DNA of 64,000 bases from Caballeronia sp. dw_276 (GCF_018449635.1 NZ_JAAVUV010000011.1:62001-126000), one strand, 5' to 3'; positions 33,870 through 43,284 are shown, counted from the stretch's first letter. Notes: generated by a model not told the origin, from the sequence alone. Numbers and translations are program-made.

Positions 33870-34403
33870 TTAAAACGGAATGTCGTCGTCCATTTCGTCG
33901 AAACCGCCGCCAGCCGGCGCGCTCGGACGGCTTGCACCACCACCGCTTCCGCCCGCCGCCGGACGTCCGCCCGATGCGCCGCCACGGCTCGCTCCGCCGC
34001 CGCTGCGCTCAGCGGGCGCACGGCTGCTGTAGCCGCCTTCATCGCCGCCGCCACCGCCGCCCGCGCCGCCACGTCCGCCCAGCATCTGCATCTGTTCCGC
34101 GACGATTTCGGTCGCGTACTTTTCCACGCCCGCCTGATCGGTGTACTTACGCGTGCGAATACGGCCTTCGACGTAGATGGACGAGCCCTTCTTCAGGTAC
34201 TCATTGACGATCTCGGCCAGCCGGCCGAAAAACGTCACGCGATGCCATTCCGTCATTTCCTTCATGTCGCCGGATGCCTTGTCCTTGAAGCGATCGGTCG
34301 TCGCAAGACGGACGTTGGCCACGGCGTCGCCGCTTGGCAGATACCGGGTTTCCGGATCAGCGCCCAGATTTCCCACCAGAATGACCTTGTTGACGGATGC
34401 CAT
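33870..34403 (-). CDS. ssb: Single-stranded DNA-binding protein
   Basis: SSB coats single-stranded DNA in replication, recombination and repair. The 177-residue protein has the OB fold in residues 1-110 (MASVNKVILVGNLGADPETRYLP split across strands, then WHRVTFFGRLAEIVNEYLKKGS, and YVEGRIRTRKYTD), a Gly/Ser-rich flexible linker (about 118-168), and the acidic tip DEMDDDIPF that binds partner proteins. It has a perfect ribosome site (AGGAGA) and its own terminator. In many proteobacteria ssb is divergent from uvrA; here an MFS gene lies between them. Confidence 0.97.
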   Translation of the reverse strand: MASVNKVILVGNLGADPETRYLPSGDAVANVRLATTDRFKDKASGDMKEMTEWHRVTFFGRLAEIVNEYLKKGSSIYVEGRIRTRKYTDQAGVEKYATEIVAEQMQMLGGRGGAGGGGGGDEGGYSSRAPAERSGGGASRGGASGGRPAAGGSGGGASRPSAPAGGGFDEMDDDIPF

Positions 34404-34416
34404 GATTTCTCCTGTT

Positions 34417-34446
34417 GATTCAATTCAGTTCAATACGATTCAATTC
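34417..34446. repeat. Three tandem decamers upstream of ssb
   Basis: gattcaattc (34417-34426), agttcaatac (34427-34436) and gattcaattc (34437-34446) lie head to tail 14 bases upstream of the ssb start. The 10-base period puts the common TTCAAT core on one face of the helix. Confidence 0.75.
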
Positions 34447-34469
34447 GATGCCACGCGGGCCCAATTCAA

Positions 34470-35672
34470 CTACGCCGTGCGCCGGATCTTTTGCGGCGGC
34501 GGCTTCATGTTCGTTGCGACGATCAGCCAGGCCAGCACCAGCCCCGAACACGCGAAAAATACGGCGCTCTGGCCGTCCACCTTCAGCAGCCATCCGCCAA
34601 TCACTCCGCCGATTGCCAGGCCGATCGACTGCGTCGTGTTGTAGACGCCTGCCGCCGCGCCCTTTCTCGTCCCGGGCGCGAGCTTGGAGACCAGCGACGG
34701 TTGCGACGCCTCCAGCACATTGAAGCCCAGGAAGTAGATAAACAAGATCGCGGCCACTGACCACAGAGTATGCGGAGCGGCGCCGAGTAACAACTGGCCA
34801 ATCAGGATAAGCAAAATGGCGCCGAGCATCACGGCCTTCATCTTGCCGCGTTTTTCAGCAGCAATAATTGCCGGCACCATCAGGACGAACGCGAGGCCCA
34901 TGACGGGCAAATACACTTTCCAGTGCGCCGCGACGGGCAAACCGCCTGCTTCAAGAATGCGCGGAACGACCAGAAACAGTGCCGTCTGCGTGGCGTGCAG
35001 GACTAGCACGCCGAAGTTCAGGCGTAGCAATTCGACGTTGTGGAGCACTTCGGCGAAAGGCGCCTTTACGTGCACGGGCGGCCGGGGCGCGTCGGGGACC
35101 ACCCAGATGACCACGCCGACGGCGAGTATCGATAAAAAGCCGATCAGCGTGAACAGTCCGCTCATGCCGACCCACTGGAACACGATCGGCGCACCGACGA
35201 TCGCCACGGCGAACGAAACGCCGATGCTCGCGCCGACCATCGCCATGGCCTTCGTGCGGTTTTCCTCAGTCGTCAGGTCCGCGATAAACGCAATCACCGC
35301 CGACGAAACCGCGCCCATGCCCTGAATCACGCGCCCGACAATGATCCACGTCATGGAATGCCCGGCCGCCGCGATAAAGCTGCCGATCGCAAAGACGATC
35401 AGCCCGAACGCGATGACCGGCTTGCGCCCGAGCTTGTCCGAGACCCAGCCGTAGAAGATATAAAGCAGCGATTGCGTGACGCCGTAAGCGCCGAGCGCAA
35501 TGCCGACGAGCAGCACGTTGTCGCCGCCGGGTATCGTTTTCGCGTAGATGGAAAACACCGGCATGATCATGAAGAGACCGAGCATGCGCAGCGCGAAGAT
35601 CGCGGCAAGCGACATGGTCGCACGCAACTCGGGCGCGCTCAGACGTGTGGACGTAACAGACGGATTGGACAT
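34470..35672 (-). CDS. MFS transporter
   Basis: A 400-residue, 12-helix major facilitator protein. Motif A is seen as GWVSDKLGRKPVIAFG (about residues 75-90), and the Gly/Pro-rich motif C region follows in GASIGVSFAVAIVGAPIVFQ. The C-terminal half has the second motif-A-like loop and ends in MKPPPQKIRRTA. It resembles the YajR/Bcr group of drug or sugar efflux proteins, but the substrate is unknown. It is upstream of ssb on the same strand, with the tandem decamers between them. Confidence 0.88.
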   Translation of the reverse strand: MSNPSVTSTRLSAPELRATMSLAAIFALRMLGLFMIMPVFSIYAKTIPGGDNVLLVGIALGAYGVTQSLLYIFYGWVSDKLGRKPVIAFGLIVFAIGSFIAAAGHSMTWIIVGRVIQGMGAVSSAVIAFIADLTTEENRTKAMAMVGASIGVSFAVAIVGAPIVFQWVGMSGLFTLIGFLSILAVGVVIWVVPDAPRPPVHVKAPFAEVLHNVELLRLNFGVLVLHATQTALFLVVPRILEAGGLPVAAHWKVYLPVMGLAFVLMVPAIIAAEKRGKMKAVMLGAILLILIGQLLLGAAPHTLWSVAAILFIYFLGFNVLEASQPSLVSKLAPGTRKGAAAGVYNTTQSIGLAIGGVIGGWLLKVDGQSAVFFACSGLVLAWLIVATNMKPPPQKIRRTA

Positions 35673-35945
35673 CGGACGAGGTAATGTGGAAACGCGTCAG
35701 GCGGAGTGCGCGATACGCGCAAACCGGGCGGTCGCCTTGTGGTTGCCCGGAACGGCACTATATGAGACAGACGGCCGGGGCGGAAATTTGTACTTTGGAA
35801 CGTGCTTCGGAACCACGCTCCGGCCCCACGTGAACGTCATGAAAACCCCGCCGCACGCTTGATTGACGCCGATGAGCGCGGGCAACGCGCCCTCGAAAAG
35901 TCGTTATAGTAGCAGGTTTAGCCCCCTTACTTTCCGCCCGGATTC

Positions 35946-38819
35946 ATGGAAGAAATACGTATTCGTGGGGCTCGCACCCACAATCTCAAAAACATCAGTC
36001 TCGACTTGCCGCGTCACAAGCTGATCGTGATTACGGGCTTGTCGGGTTCGGGGAAATCGTCGCTCGCCTTCGACACGCTCTACGCGGAAGGTCAGCGCCG
36101 TTACGTCGAAAGCCTGTCCGCCTACGCACGCCAGTTCCTGCAGCTGATGGAAAAACCGGATGTCGACCTGATCGAAGGGTTGTCGCCGGCAATTTCGATC
36201 GAACAGAAGGCGACTTCGCATAATCCGCGCTCGACGGTCGGCACCGTCACCGAGATTCACGACTATCTCCGGCTGCTGTTCGCCCGCGTCGGTACGCCGC
36301 ATTGTCCGGATCATCACATTCCGCTCGAAGCGCAAAGCGTGTCGCAAATGGTCGATGCCGCGCTCGCCATGCCCGAGGAAACCAAGCTGATGATCCTCGC
36401 GCCCGTGGTCGCGGATCGCAAGGGCGAGCACACGGAATTGTTCGAAGCCATGCAGGCACAGGGTTTCATCCGCTTTCGGGTGCGTTCGGGCGGCGGCACG
36501 GCCAATGAAGGCGTCGCGAAGATCTATGAGATCGAGTCGCTGCCGAAGCTCAAGAAGAACGACAAACATACGATCGATGTCGTCATCGACCGGTTGAAGG
36601 TCCGGCCCGACATGAAGCAGCGGCTGGCGGAATCGTTCGAAACCGCGCTGCGTCTCGCCGACGGCCGCGCGATCGCGCTCGAAATGGATTCGGAGCGCGA
36701 GCACTTATATAGCTCGAAGTTCGCTTGCCCGATCTGCTCGTACTCGCTGCAGGAACTCGAGCCGCGCCTGTTCTCGTTCAACAATCCCATGGGCGCGTGC
36801 CCGGAATGCGATGGCCTAGGTCAGATCACCTTCTTCGATCCGAAGCGCGTGGTCGCGCACCCGTCGCTGTCGCTCGCGGCCGGCGCGGTAAAAGGCTGGG
36901 ACCGGCGCAACCAGTTTTACTTCCAGATGCTGCAAAGCCTGGCGTCGTTCTTCGAATTCGATCTCGATGCCGCTTTCGAAGACTTGCCGGAAAAAGTCCG
37001 CAAGATCCTGCTGTTCGGTTCGGGCAAACAGGTGATTCCGTTCTCGTACATCAACGAGCGTGGCCGCACGACGGTTCGTGAGCACGCGTTCGAAGGGATC
37101 ATTCCCAGCCTGGAACGCCGCTACAAGGAAACGGATTCCGCGGCGGTGCGCGAGGAATTATCGAAATATCAGAACAACCAGGCATGTCCGGCTTGCGAAG
37201 GTACGCGGTTGCGCACGGAAGCGCGCAACGTGAAGCTGGGCACGGGCGAACATGCGCGCGCTATTTACGAAGTGAGCGGCTGGCCGCTGCGAGACACGCT
37301 CGGTTACTTTCAGACGTTGCGGCTCGAAGGCTCGAAGGCCGAGATTGCGGATCGGGTCATCAAGGAAATCGTCGCGCGGCTTACCTTTCTGAATAACGTC
37401 GGGCTGGATTATTTGTCGCTGGAACGCAGCGCCGAGACGCTCTCGGGCGGCGAAGCACAGCGCATCCGGCTGGCATCGCAGATTGGTTCGGGACTGACCG
37501 GCGTGATGTACGTGCTGGACGAACCGTCCATTGGCTTGCATCAGCGGGATAACGACCGGCTCATTGATACCCTCAAGCATCTGCGCGACATCGGCAATTC
37601 GGTGATCGTGGTCGAGCATGACGAAGACATGATTCGCATGGCCGATTACGTGGTCGACATGGGCCCGGGCGCGGGCGTGCATGGCGGTGAGATTGTGTCG
37701 CAGGGCACGGCGAAGCATGTCCAGAACGATCCGAATTCGATGACCGGACAGTATCTGTCGGGCAAACGCAGCATCAGCTATTCGACCGATCGCATCGCGC
37801 CGGATGAACGGCGGCTGCGGATCATCGAGGCTTACGGCAACAACTTGAAGAACGTCTCGCTCGACTTGCCGGTTGGTTTGCTGACGTGCGTGACGGGCGT
37901 CTCAGGATCGGGCAAGTCCACGCTCATCAACGACACGCTGTATCACGCCGTTTCGCAGCATTTGTACGGATCGGCGACCGAGCCGGCGCCTTACGAGGCT
38001 ATCGAAGGGCTCGAACATTTCGACAAGGTCATCAACGTCGATCAATCGCCTATCGGCCGCACGCCAAGGTCGAACCCGGCAACCTACACCGGCCTTTTCA
38101 CGCCGATCCGCGAGTTGTTCGCGGGCGTGCCGGCATCGAAGGAACGGGGTTACGATCCAGGCCGGTTCTCGTTCAACGTGAAGGGTGGCCGTTGCGAGGC
38201 GTGCCAGGGCGACGGCGTGCTGAAAGTGGAAATGCACTTTTTGCCCGACGTGTACGTGCCCTGCGACGTCTGCCACGGCAAGCGCTATAACCGCGAGACG
38301 CTCGAAGTCCAGTACAAGGGCAAGAACATCCACGAGGTGCTCGACCTGACCGTGGAAGCGGCGCACGAGTTTTTCAAGCCGGTGCCGATCGTGGCGCGCA
38401 AGCTGAAAACCTTGCTCGATGTGGGCCTGGGCTATATTCGCCTCGGCCAGTCGGCGACCACGCTTTCGGGCGGCGAAGCGCAGCGCGTGAAGCTTTCGCT
38501 GGAACTGAGCAAGCGTGACACGGGTCGGACTCTCTATATTCTTGACGAACCGACCACCGGATTGCATTTCCACGATATCGCCCTGCTGCTCGAAGTGATT
38601 CACCGGCTGCGCGATCAGGGTAATACTGTTGTAATCATCGAGCATAATCTGGATGTAATCAAAACCGCCGACTGGGTGATCGACCTGGGTCCGGAAGGCG
38701 GCGCCGGCGGCGGCCAGATCATCGCGCAGGGGACGCCGGAGCAGGTAGCCAAATCGAAGGCCAGCTTTACCGGCCGGTATCTCGCGCCTTTGCTGCAGCG
38801 GCCGAGATCGGCGGCATGA
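35946..38819 (+). CDS. uvrA: Excinuclease ABC subunit A (UvrA)
   Basis: UvrA is the damage-recognition ATPase of nucleotide excision repair and loads UvrB. The 957-residue chain has both ABC ATPase modules: Walker A GLSGSGKSSLAF near residue 31 and GVSGSGKSTLIND near residue 650, and two signature motifs LSGGEAQRIRLA and LSGGEAQRVKLS. Zinc sites are visible as CPIC...CPEC near residues 260-290 and CEACQGDG...CDVCHG near 755-780. The length is usual for beta-proteobacteria. A -10-like TATAGT lies at 35905-35910, but no clear LexA box was found. Confidence 0.98.
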   Translation: MEEIRIRGARTHNLKNISLDLPRHKLIVITGLSGSGKSSLAFDTLYAEGQRRYVESLSAYARQFLQLMEKPDVDLIEGLSPAISIEQKATSHNPRSTVGTVTEIHDYLRLLFARVGTPHCPDHHIPLEAQSVSQMVDAALAMPEETKLMILAPVVADRKGEHTELFEAMQAQGFIRFRVRSGGGTANEGVAKIYEIESLPKLKKNDKHTIDVVIDRLKVRPDMKQRLAESFETALRLADGRAIALEMDSEREHLYSSKFACPICSYSLQELEPRLFSFNNPMGACPECDGLGQITFFDPKRVVAHPSLSLAAGAVKGWDRRNQFYFQMLQSLASFFEFDLDAAFEDLPEKVRKILLFGSGKQVIPFSYINERGRTTVREHAFEGIIPSLERRYKETDSAAVREELSKYQNNQACPACEGTRLRTEARNVKLGTGEHARAIYEVSGWPLRDTLGYFQTLRLEGSKAEIADRVIKEIVARLTFLNNVGLDYLSLERSAETLSGGEAQRIRLASQIGSGLTGVMYVLDEPSIGLHQRDNDRLIDTLKHLRDIGNSVIVVEHDEDMIRMADYVVDMGPGAGVHGGEIVSQGTAKHVQNDPNSMTGQYLSGKRSISYSTDRIAPDERRLRIIEAYGNNLKNVSLDLPVGLLTCVTGVSGSGKSTLINDTLYHAVSQHLYGSATEPAPYEAIEGLEHFDKVINVDQSPIGRTPRSNPATYTGLFTPIRELFAGVPASKERGYDPGRFSFNVKGGRCEACQGDGVLKVEMHFLPDVYVPCDVCHGKRYNRETLEVQYKGKNIHEVLDLTVEAAHEFFKPVPIVARKLKTLLDVGLGYIRLGQSATTLSGGEAQRVKLSLELSKRDTGRTLYILDEPTTGLHFHDIALLLEVIHRLRDQGNTVVIIEHNLDVIKTADWVIDLGPEGGAGGGQIIAQGTPEQVAKSKASFTGRYLAPLLQRPRSAA

Positions 38820-38907
38820 CGAACACGCACCATCCGCAACCATGAGCCGGCCCGTTTTCAGGCCGTAGCACTCTATAACCCGTTCGCGGCAGGAGACCGA
38901 AGGATTC

Positions 38908-39981
38908 ATGGCTAAGCGCAACGAAGCGGCCGAAAACAGGCCCGCAGTCCGGCCCGTGAGGCTGACGAGCGATATGAGCATGCCCAAGCTGTCGGCGGTG
39001 GAGATCGGCAGCTATCTGGCCGCGTTCGCCGGCATGTTCGCCGTGCTCCGTCTGGAGCTGCTCGGCGCGCTGCTGGCCGGCATGCTCGTATTCCAGCTCG
39101 TGCACACCATTGCGCCCGTTATCGAGAAAACCATGACGAGCGGGCGCGCCCGCTGGGTCGCGGTCGTGATCCTGGCGATAGTGATCGTGGGCGGGCTGGC
39201 TGGTGCGACGGTTGCAACCATCGATCATTTTCAACGCGATGTCCCGAGCGTCCAGAAGCTCCTCGATCAACTCATGATGATCACGTCGCACGCGCGCCTG
39301 CAGGTGCCGAACTGGATCGCGAACTATCTTCCCGTTGATTCGGAGCAGATGAAGGACAAGGCGACCGACCTGATGCAGAAGCACGCGGCCATGCTGCAGC
39401 AAGGCGGAAAAGACGCCGCGCGCGGATTCGGACATGTGCTGATCGGGATGATCATCGGCGCGATCATCGCGGTGGGCGTGCCGCGCACGACGCATCGGCT
39501 GCCGCTTTCCACTGCGCTGGTCACGCGCGTGACGCGGTTCTCAGAGGCGTTTCGCCGTATCGTTTTCGCGCAGGTGAAGATTTCCGCCATCAATGCCGCG
39601 TTCACCGCGTTGTATTTGCTGGTTGCGCTGCCGGTGTTTCACGAACGGCTGCCGTTATCGAAGACGCTGGTGATGGTGACGTTTATTGTCGGATTGCTGC
39701 CGGTGATCGGGAATCTGGTTTCCAACGCGCTGATCGTCGCGATTTCATTGTCCGTGTCTTTTGGAACGGCGGTGGCGTCGCTGGTGTTTTTGATCGTGAT
39801 TCACAAGCTCGAATACTTCCTGAATGCACGGATCATCGGCGGGCAGATTGAAGCGCGCGCGTGGGAATTGCTGCTGGCAATGCTTGCAATGGAAGCCGCG
39901 TTCGGACTTCCAGGCGTGATCGCCGCGCCGATTTTTTATGCTTATATCAAACGCGAACTGGTTTATTTGAGGCTGGTTTAA
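38908..39981 (+). CDS. AI-2E family transporter (UPF0118 permease)
   Basis: A 357-residue membrane protein with about seven or eight hydrophobic segments. The family hallmark is the C-terminal region: GLLPVIGNLVSNALIVAISL, VIHKLEYFLNARIIGGQIEA and AFGLPGVIAAPIFYAYIKREL. Members include TqsA (autoinducer-2 export in E. coli) and Na+/H+ antiporters, so the substrate is open. It lies 88 bases downstream of uvrA and may be read from the same transcript. A hairpin follows its stop. Confidence 0.88.
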   Translation: MAKRNEAAENRPAVRPVRLTSDMSMPKLSAVEIGSYLAAFAGMFAVLRLELLGALLAGMLVFQLVHTIAPVIEKTMTSGRARWVAVVILAIVIVGGLAGATVATIDHFQRDVPSVQKLLDQLMMITSHARLQVPNWIANYLPVDSEQMKDKATDLMQKHAAMLQQGGKDAARGFGHVLIGMIIGAIIAVGVPRTTHRLPLSTALVTRVTRFSEAFRRIVFAQVKISAINAAFTALYLLVALPVFHERLPLSKTLVMVTFIVGLLPVIGNLVSNALIVAISLSVSFGTAVASLVFLIVIHKLEYFLNARIIGGQIEARAWELLLAMLAMEAAFGLPGVIAAPIFYAYIKRELVYLRLV

Positions 39982-39990
39982 TCTTGGAAA

Positions 39991-40020
39991 CTGGCGGAGA
40001 TTCAATGCAAACTCCGCCAG
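39991..40020. terminator. Hairpin between the AI-2E-family and purU genes
   Basis: ctggcggag (39991-39999) pairs perfectly with ctccgccag (40012-40020). On the minus strand it is followed by a short TTT and on the plus strand by CCTT, so it probably serves both convergent genes. Confidence 0.65.
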
Positions 40021-40029
40021 CCTTCCGGT

Positions 40030-40899
40030 CTACTTGAACACCACCGTCTTACTGCCGTTCAGCACGATCCGATGCTCGACGTGCCAGCGCACCGCACGCG
40101 CCAGCGTCACGCATTCCACGTCGCGGCCAATCGCCGTCAACTGATCCGGCGCCATGCTGTGATCAACACGCTCCACTTCCTGTTCAATGATCGGACCTTC
40201 GTCAAGATCCGTCGTCACGTAATGCGCGGTCGCGCCGATCAGCTTTACGCCGCGATCGAACGCCTGGTAATACGGCTTCGCGCCCTTGAAACTCGGCAGG
40301 AACGAGTGGTGAATGTTGATCGCCCGGCCATTCAGCGCGGCGCACAATTCCGGCGACAGGATCTGCATGTATCGAGCGAGTACCACGAGATCGATCTTGT
40401 GCTGCTCGACGATTTCCAGCACACGCGCTTCTTGCGAAGCCTTGGCCTCGGGCGTCGATGCCATCAGCGGCAAATGATGAAACGGCACGTCGTAACTCGC
40501 GGCGAGCTGATAAAACTCGCGATGATTCGAAACAATCGCCGGAATCTCGATCCCGAGTTGTCCCGTGCGATAACGGAACAGCAGATCGTTCAGGCAATGC
40601 CCGATCTTCGACACCATGATCATGACGCGCGGCTTGACGGATGCGTCGTGCAATTCCCACTTCATGCCGAACTGATCGGCGAGCGAACTGAACGATGTGC
40701 GCAATGCTTCAAGTCCCGGATCGCCGCCGACTTGCTGGAAATGCACGCGCATGAAAAATTCGCCGGTGTGGCTGTCGCCGAACTGCGCGGAGTCCAGGAT
40801 ATTGCTGCCGAGATCGAACAAGAATCCCGACACGGCATGCACGATTCCCGGACGATCCGGACACGACAACTTCAAGATGAAACTATGTTCGGTCGACAT
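40030..40899 (-). CDS. purU: Formyltetrahydrofolate deformylase PurU
   Basis: PurU hydrolyses 10-formyl-tetrahydrofolate to formate and tetrahydrofolate, balancing one-carbon pools and supplying formate for purine synthesis. The 289-residue protein has an N-terminal ACT domain (LKLSCPDRPGIVHAVSGFLF) and a formyltransferase-type C-terminal domain with the active-site set in INIHHSFLPSFKGAKPYYQA and GATAHYVTTDLDEGPIIEQ. The catalytic Asn, His and Asp are all present. It appears to be a single gene between a hairpin and the Nudix gene 24 bases upstream, with which it may form an operon. Confidence 0.96.
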   Translation of the reverse strand: MSTEHSFILKLSCPDRPGIVHAVSGFLFDLGSNILDSAQFGDSHTGEFFMRVHFQQVGGDPGLEALRTSFSSLADQFGMKWELHDASVKPRVMIMVSKIGHCLNDLLFRYRTGQLGIEIPAIVSNHREFYQLAASYDVPFHHLPLMASTPEAKASQEARVLEIVEQHKIDLVVLARYMQILSPELCAALNGRAINIHHSFLPSFKGAKPYYQAFDRGVKLIGATAHYVTTDLDEGPIIEQEVERVDHSMAPDQLTAIGRDVECVTLARAVRWHVEHRIVLNGSKTVVFK

Positions 40900-40923
40900 G
40901 AACCGATACTCCTTTGAAATATT

Positions 40924-41769
40924 TCACAGCACTGGCGGCGAGAACACCGCCTGCATGCCTTCGCACGCGTCTTCATCGATCCATTGGCGGCGCAGGAGCA
41001 GGTCGAGCGTGGCGAGACTGGCGTCCACGGTCATCGAGCCCTCTTCTATCCAGCGCGCCGCTTCATCTATTCGCGCAAGCCGGTGCTCGCCGACTTCGCC
41101 GTCCTGGTTGCGCGGCGCGAAATCTACCGGCAGCGACAGGTCGAAAACGTAGATCTGCTCGACTTGAGTGCCTTCGGACAACGATTGCAGCACATAAAAG
41201 ACCCGCCCGCGCGTGGCGTTCGCGGCCAGGTCGGGCGGCATGCCGGCTTCTTCCCAGCATTCCTTCACGAGCGTTTCTTCAATCCCCATCCCCCAGCCGA
41301 TACCCCCTGCCACCACGTTATCGAGCATGCCCGGATCGGTCGCCTTGGTTTCGCTGCGGCGCGCTATCCAGAGCGTGGGCGCCTGGCCCGGCTCTTCCAC
41401 GACGCCGTTCAAATGCACCGCGTACGTCATTGTGCCGAAGAACCGCGAAGCCGCCCGTTCGATGAACGCCAGCGGATCGGCATCGAAGGTATTTCGGATC
41501 GCGTAGGTTTCGTCGCGCCAGCCGGGAATGCGGCCATCGGCGGCGAGCATGCCGATTACCGCACCGAGCGCAGCGCTGCGGGATTCCAGGGTGTTGAATG
41601 TGGCCGAGAGACGGACCGCGGTTTCCGTGACTTCGAACACGTCGGGCCAAGGTTTCAGCGCCGATACGTCCGCGCGGCGGATCCAGCCGACCCGCTCTTC
41701 GGCGATGTAAAACGGCGAGTGCGCCGAAGCATCGAAACGGCGCGCTGCGGTGATTGCGGGCAAGGTCAT
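40924..41769 (-). CDS. Nudix hydrolase with N-terminal DUF4743 domain
   Basis: A 281-residue protein. The N-terminal 110 residues (ARRFDASAHSPFYIAEERVG, ADVSALKPWPDVFEVTE) match DUF4743, the domain paired with Nudix in plant and fungal thiamine-pyrophosphate-related hydrolases (TPK/Nudt20-like). The Nudix box reads GGIGWGMGIEETLVKECWEEAGM, with REXXEEXGU in the form KECWEEAGM. The start MTLPAITAARRF has a GGAGG ribosome site; an upstream in-frame ATG adds 48 residues without domain support. The substrate may be an oxidised thiamine diphosphate or related pyrophosphate, by family analogy only. Confidence 0.88.
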   Translation of the reverse strand: MTLPAITAARRFDASAHSPFYIAEERVGWIRRADVSALKPWPDVFEVTETAVRLSATFNTLESRSAALGAVIGMLAADGRIPGWRDETYAIRNTFDADPLAFIERAASRFFGTMTYAVHLNGVVEEPGQAPTLWIARRSETKATDPGMLDNVVAGGIGWGMGIEETLVKECWEEAGMPPDLAANATRGRVFYVLQSLSEGTQVEQIYVFDLSLPVDFAPRNQDGEVGEHRLARIDEAARWIEEGSMTVDASLATLDLLLRRQWIDEDACEGMQAVFSPPVL

Positions 41770-41945
41770 TACAGGGCCTCCGGCGGCGGGAAGGCAGGAA
41801 TTGTACAAGGTGGTGTTGGGCGCGGGGTCTGCTCTTACTTTCGTGCGCTCGTCCTTGCGGATCTCGTCGCCGCGAAAGAGAAAGGTCCGTAAGAATGCGG
41901 GGCGATGCGTCAATCCTTTTGCGGGATTTTGCCTGGGAGATTAAC

Positions 41946-42335
41946 TTAATCGGGTAAAGACTCGGTGTTGTCCTTCGACAAAACTCGATACCCGCTGTAT
42001 TCGATCCACGCTTCACCGCCAAAGCTTGCTGTTAGTACCGCAATTTTTTTTGGTGGCAAGTCTGAGCCAAAAGGTGTCGACTTGTCCAAAATCTCACGCG
42101 CAGCCGTGAATTTCGGTGAGTCGAAATCGTAAAGTATATCCAACGAGTAGACGATATTTTCCACGCCATAATCCGTGACAAGGCATCGCGTGACGTCCAT
42201 AAAAACGATTGTTTTACGTTCCTTGAAATTATCCGAAACCAGTTCAAGATATACCGTGCTGCGCCGATTATCAGACCAGAATCCCGCAAAAATCCAATCG
42301 TGGAAGGAGTTAAATCTATCAAAGTTATCAAGCAT
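41946..42335 (-). CDS. Candidate immunity protein for the adjacent toxin
   Basis: A 129-residue soluble protein starting MLDNFDRFNSFHDWI, rich in aromatic and acidic residues, with no catalytic motif that I recognise. The small acidic build, the place directly after a toxin-like gene and a start one base after its stop (TGA-A-ATG) are the hallmarks of an immunity gene. The opening pattern of a FDxFNSFHD strand-turn occurs in uncharacterised small proteins next to polymorphic toxins, as far as I recall. Base composition is clearly lower in GC than that of purU or LysE, consistent with acquisition. Confidence 0.65.
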   Translation of the reverse strand: MLDNFDRFNSFHDWIFAGFWSDNRRSTVYLELVSDNFKERKTIVFMDVTRCLVTDYGVENIVYSLDILYDFDSPKFTAAREILDKSTPFGSDLPPKKIAVLTASFGGEAWIEYSGYRVLSKDNTESLPD

Positions 42336-42336
42336 T

Positions 42337-43284
42337 TCAACGATTCCATGGGCTGAAAGGTACGACGTCGAAGTTTTTATCGCGACGGCCTCCCGTCCAG
42401 TTATGGGCGTGTGGTCGCATCCCTAAATGCGGATGATCGAAATCCAAATCAACTACCGGCGCCCCAGTATCACCGTATAGCCGCATTTGTCCGCTTCCGG
42501 GGTTCGTGTACCACGTCCCCGGATCGCCGCGGTTAGGCGTTTTCGCTAGGCTGAAACCATCGCCGAAACTGGGCATGTTGCCATACTCAAACGGCGCGGC
42601 GTCGCCTAACGCCGTACCGACCGTGCCGACGTCCAAGACTTCGCCAAGATCAACAGCGCCATCGTCCATGAACGGTAACGAAGACGCAACAGCAGACGCC
42701 GCCGTCGATGCAAGCGCGGCAAGTGCATCACGCGCTGCCCAAGCTGCGCGATTGCGAGCCGCCGCCTCTGCAATTGTTTCAATGTGCCGCAACGGTTTCA
42801 GCGAGCGCGCTGCACGCTCGGCGCGCTCCATTTCTTGTTTATACGCCTCAAAATCTTCCTCATGTGCTTTTGACCGGGCCTCATAGCGAGCGGCGCGCTC
42901 GGCACGATCCGCTAATTCACGCCTATACCTATCATCCTCGGTGAGCGCCGGGACGAAACCATCATGCGGGATATAAGCCGGCTTGGCACGCACAATCACC
43001 GCCGCGCCGTTTCGAACCTCCCAGCACAGAGCGTTTATGACGTCGCGCGGGCTATCGCCATAAGGACTTGGCCGGTATGACGGAACCGAATTCACGAGGA
43101 AATTTTGAACACGCTCGACAAGCTCCGGCTGGGTTGCCCAATGCTCGAAATTGGCGGTCTTGAATAAGACTTGGCCGGCATCCAGCGCTTCCTGCTGCTC
43201 TTTAGTTCTGCCATGCGGCGCGTAATCCCATCGTTTATAAAGCAAGAACCGATGGCTTTCATAACGCATCAATTCGGTTGTCAT
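42337..43284 (-). CDS. Polymorphic-toxin-like protein with C-terminal His/Asp cluster domain
   Basis: A 315-residue protein. The N-terminal part (about 1-115) is a globular domain I do not recognise, with DVINALCWEVRNGAAVIV (81-98) resembling segments before the payload of some type VI effectors. Residues about 118-200 form a long Ala/Arg/Glu-rich helix (RRELADRAERAARYEARSKA). The C-terminal 65 residues begin GSGQMRLYGDTGAPVVDLDF and hold D281, D283, H284, H286, H292 and H294 in DLDFDHPHLGMRPHAHNW, recalling the small polymorphic toxin domain often named type 24. A metal-dependent nuclease is possible but not shown. No PAAR, Rhs, VgrG or secretion gene is nearby. Confidence 0.65.
   Translation of the reverse strand: MTTELMRYESHRFLLYKRWDYAPHGRTKEQQEALDAGQVLFKTANFEHWATQPELVERVQNFLVNSVPSYRPSPYGDSPRDVINALCWEVRNGAAVIVRAKPAYIPHDGFVPALTEDDRYRRELADRAERAARYEARSKAHEEDFEAYKQEMERAERAARSLKPLRHIETIAEAAARNRAAWAARDALAALASTAASAVASSLPFMDDGAVDLGEVLDVGTVGTALGDAAPFEYGNMPSFGDGFSLAKTPNRGDPGTWYTNPGSGQMRLYGDTGAPVVDLDFDHPHLGMRPHAHNWTGGRRDKNFDVVPFSPWNR

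Noticed and set aside
35755..35770. Possible LexA box upstream of uvrA
   Set aside because: Only the ACAG half-site is present; the left half reads GCAC instead of CTGT.
42032..42349. Alternative frame over the immunity gene
   Set aside because: The frame from 42335 is one base from the toxin stop and has balanced composition; the alternative lies wholly inside it.
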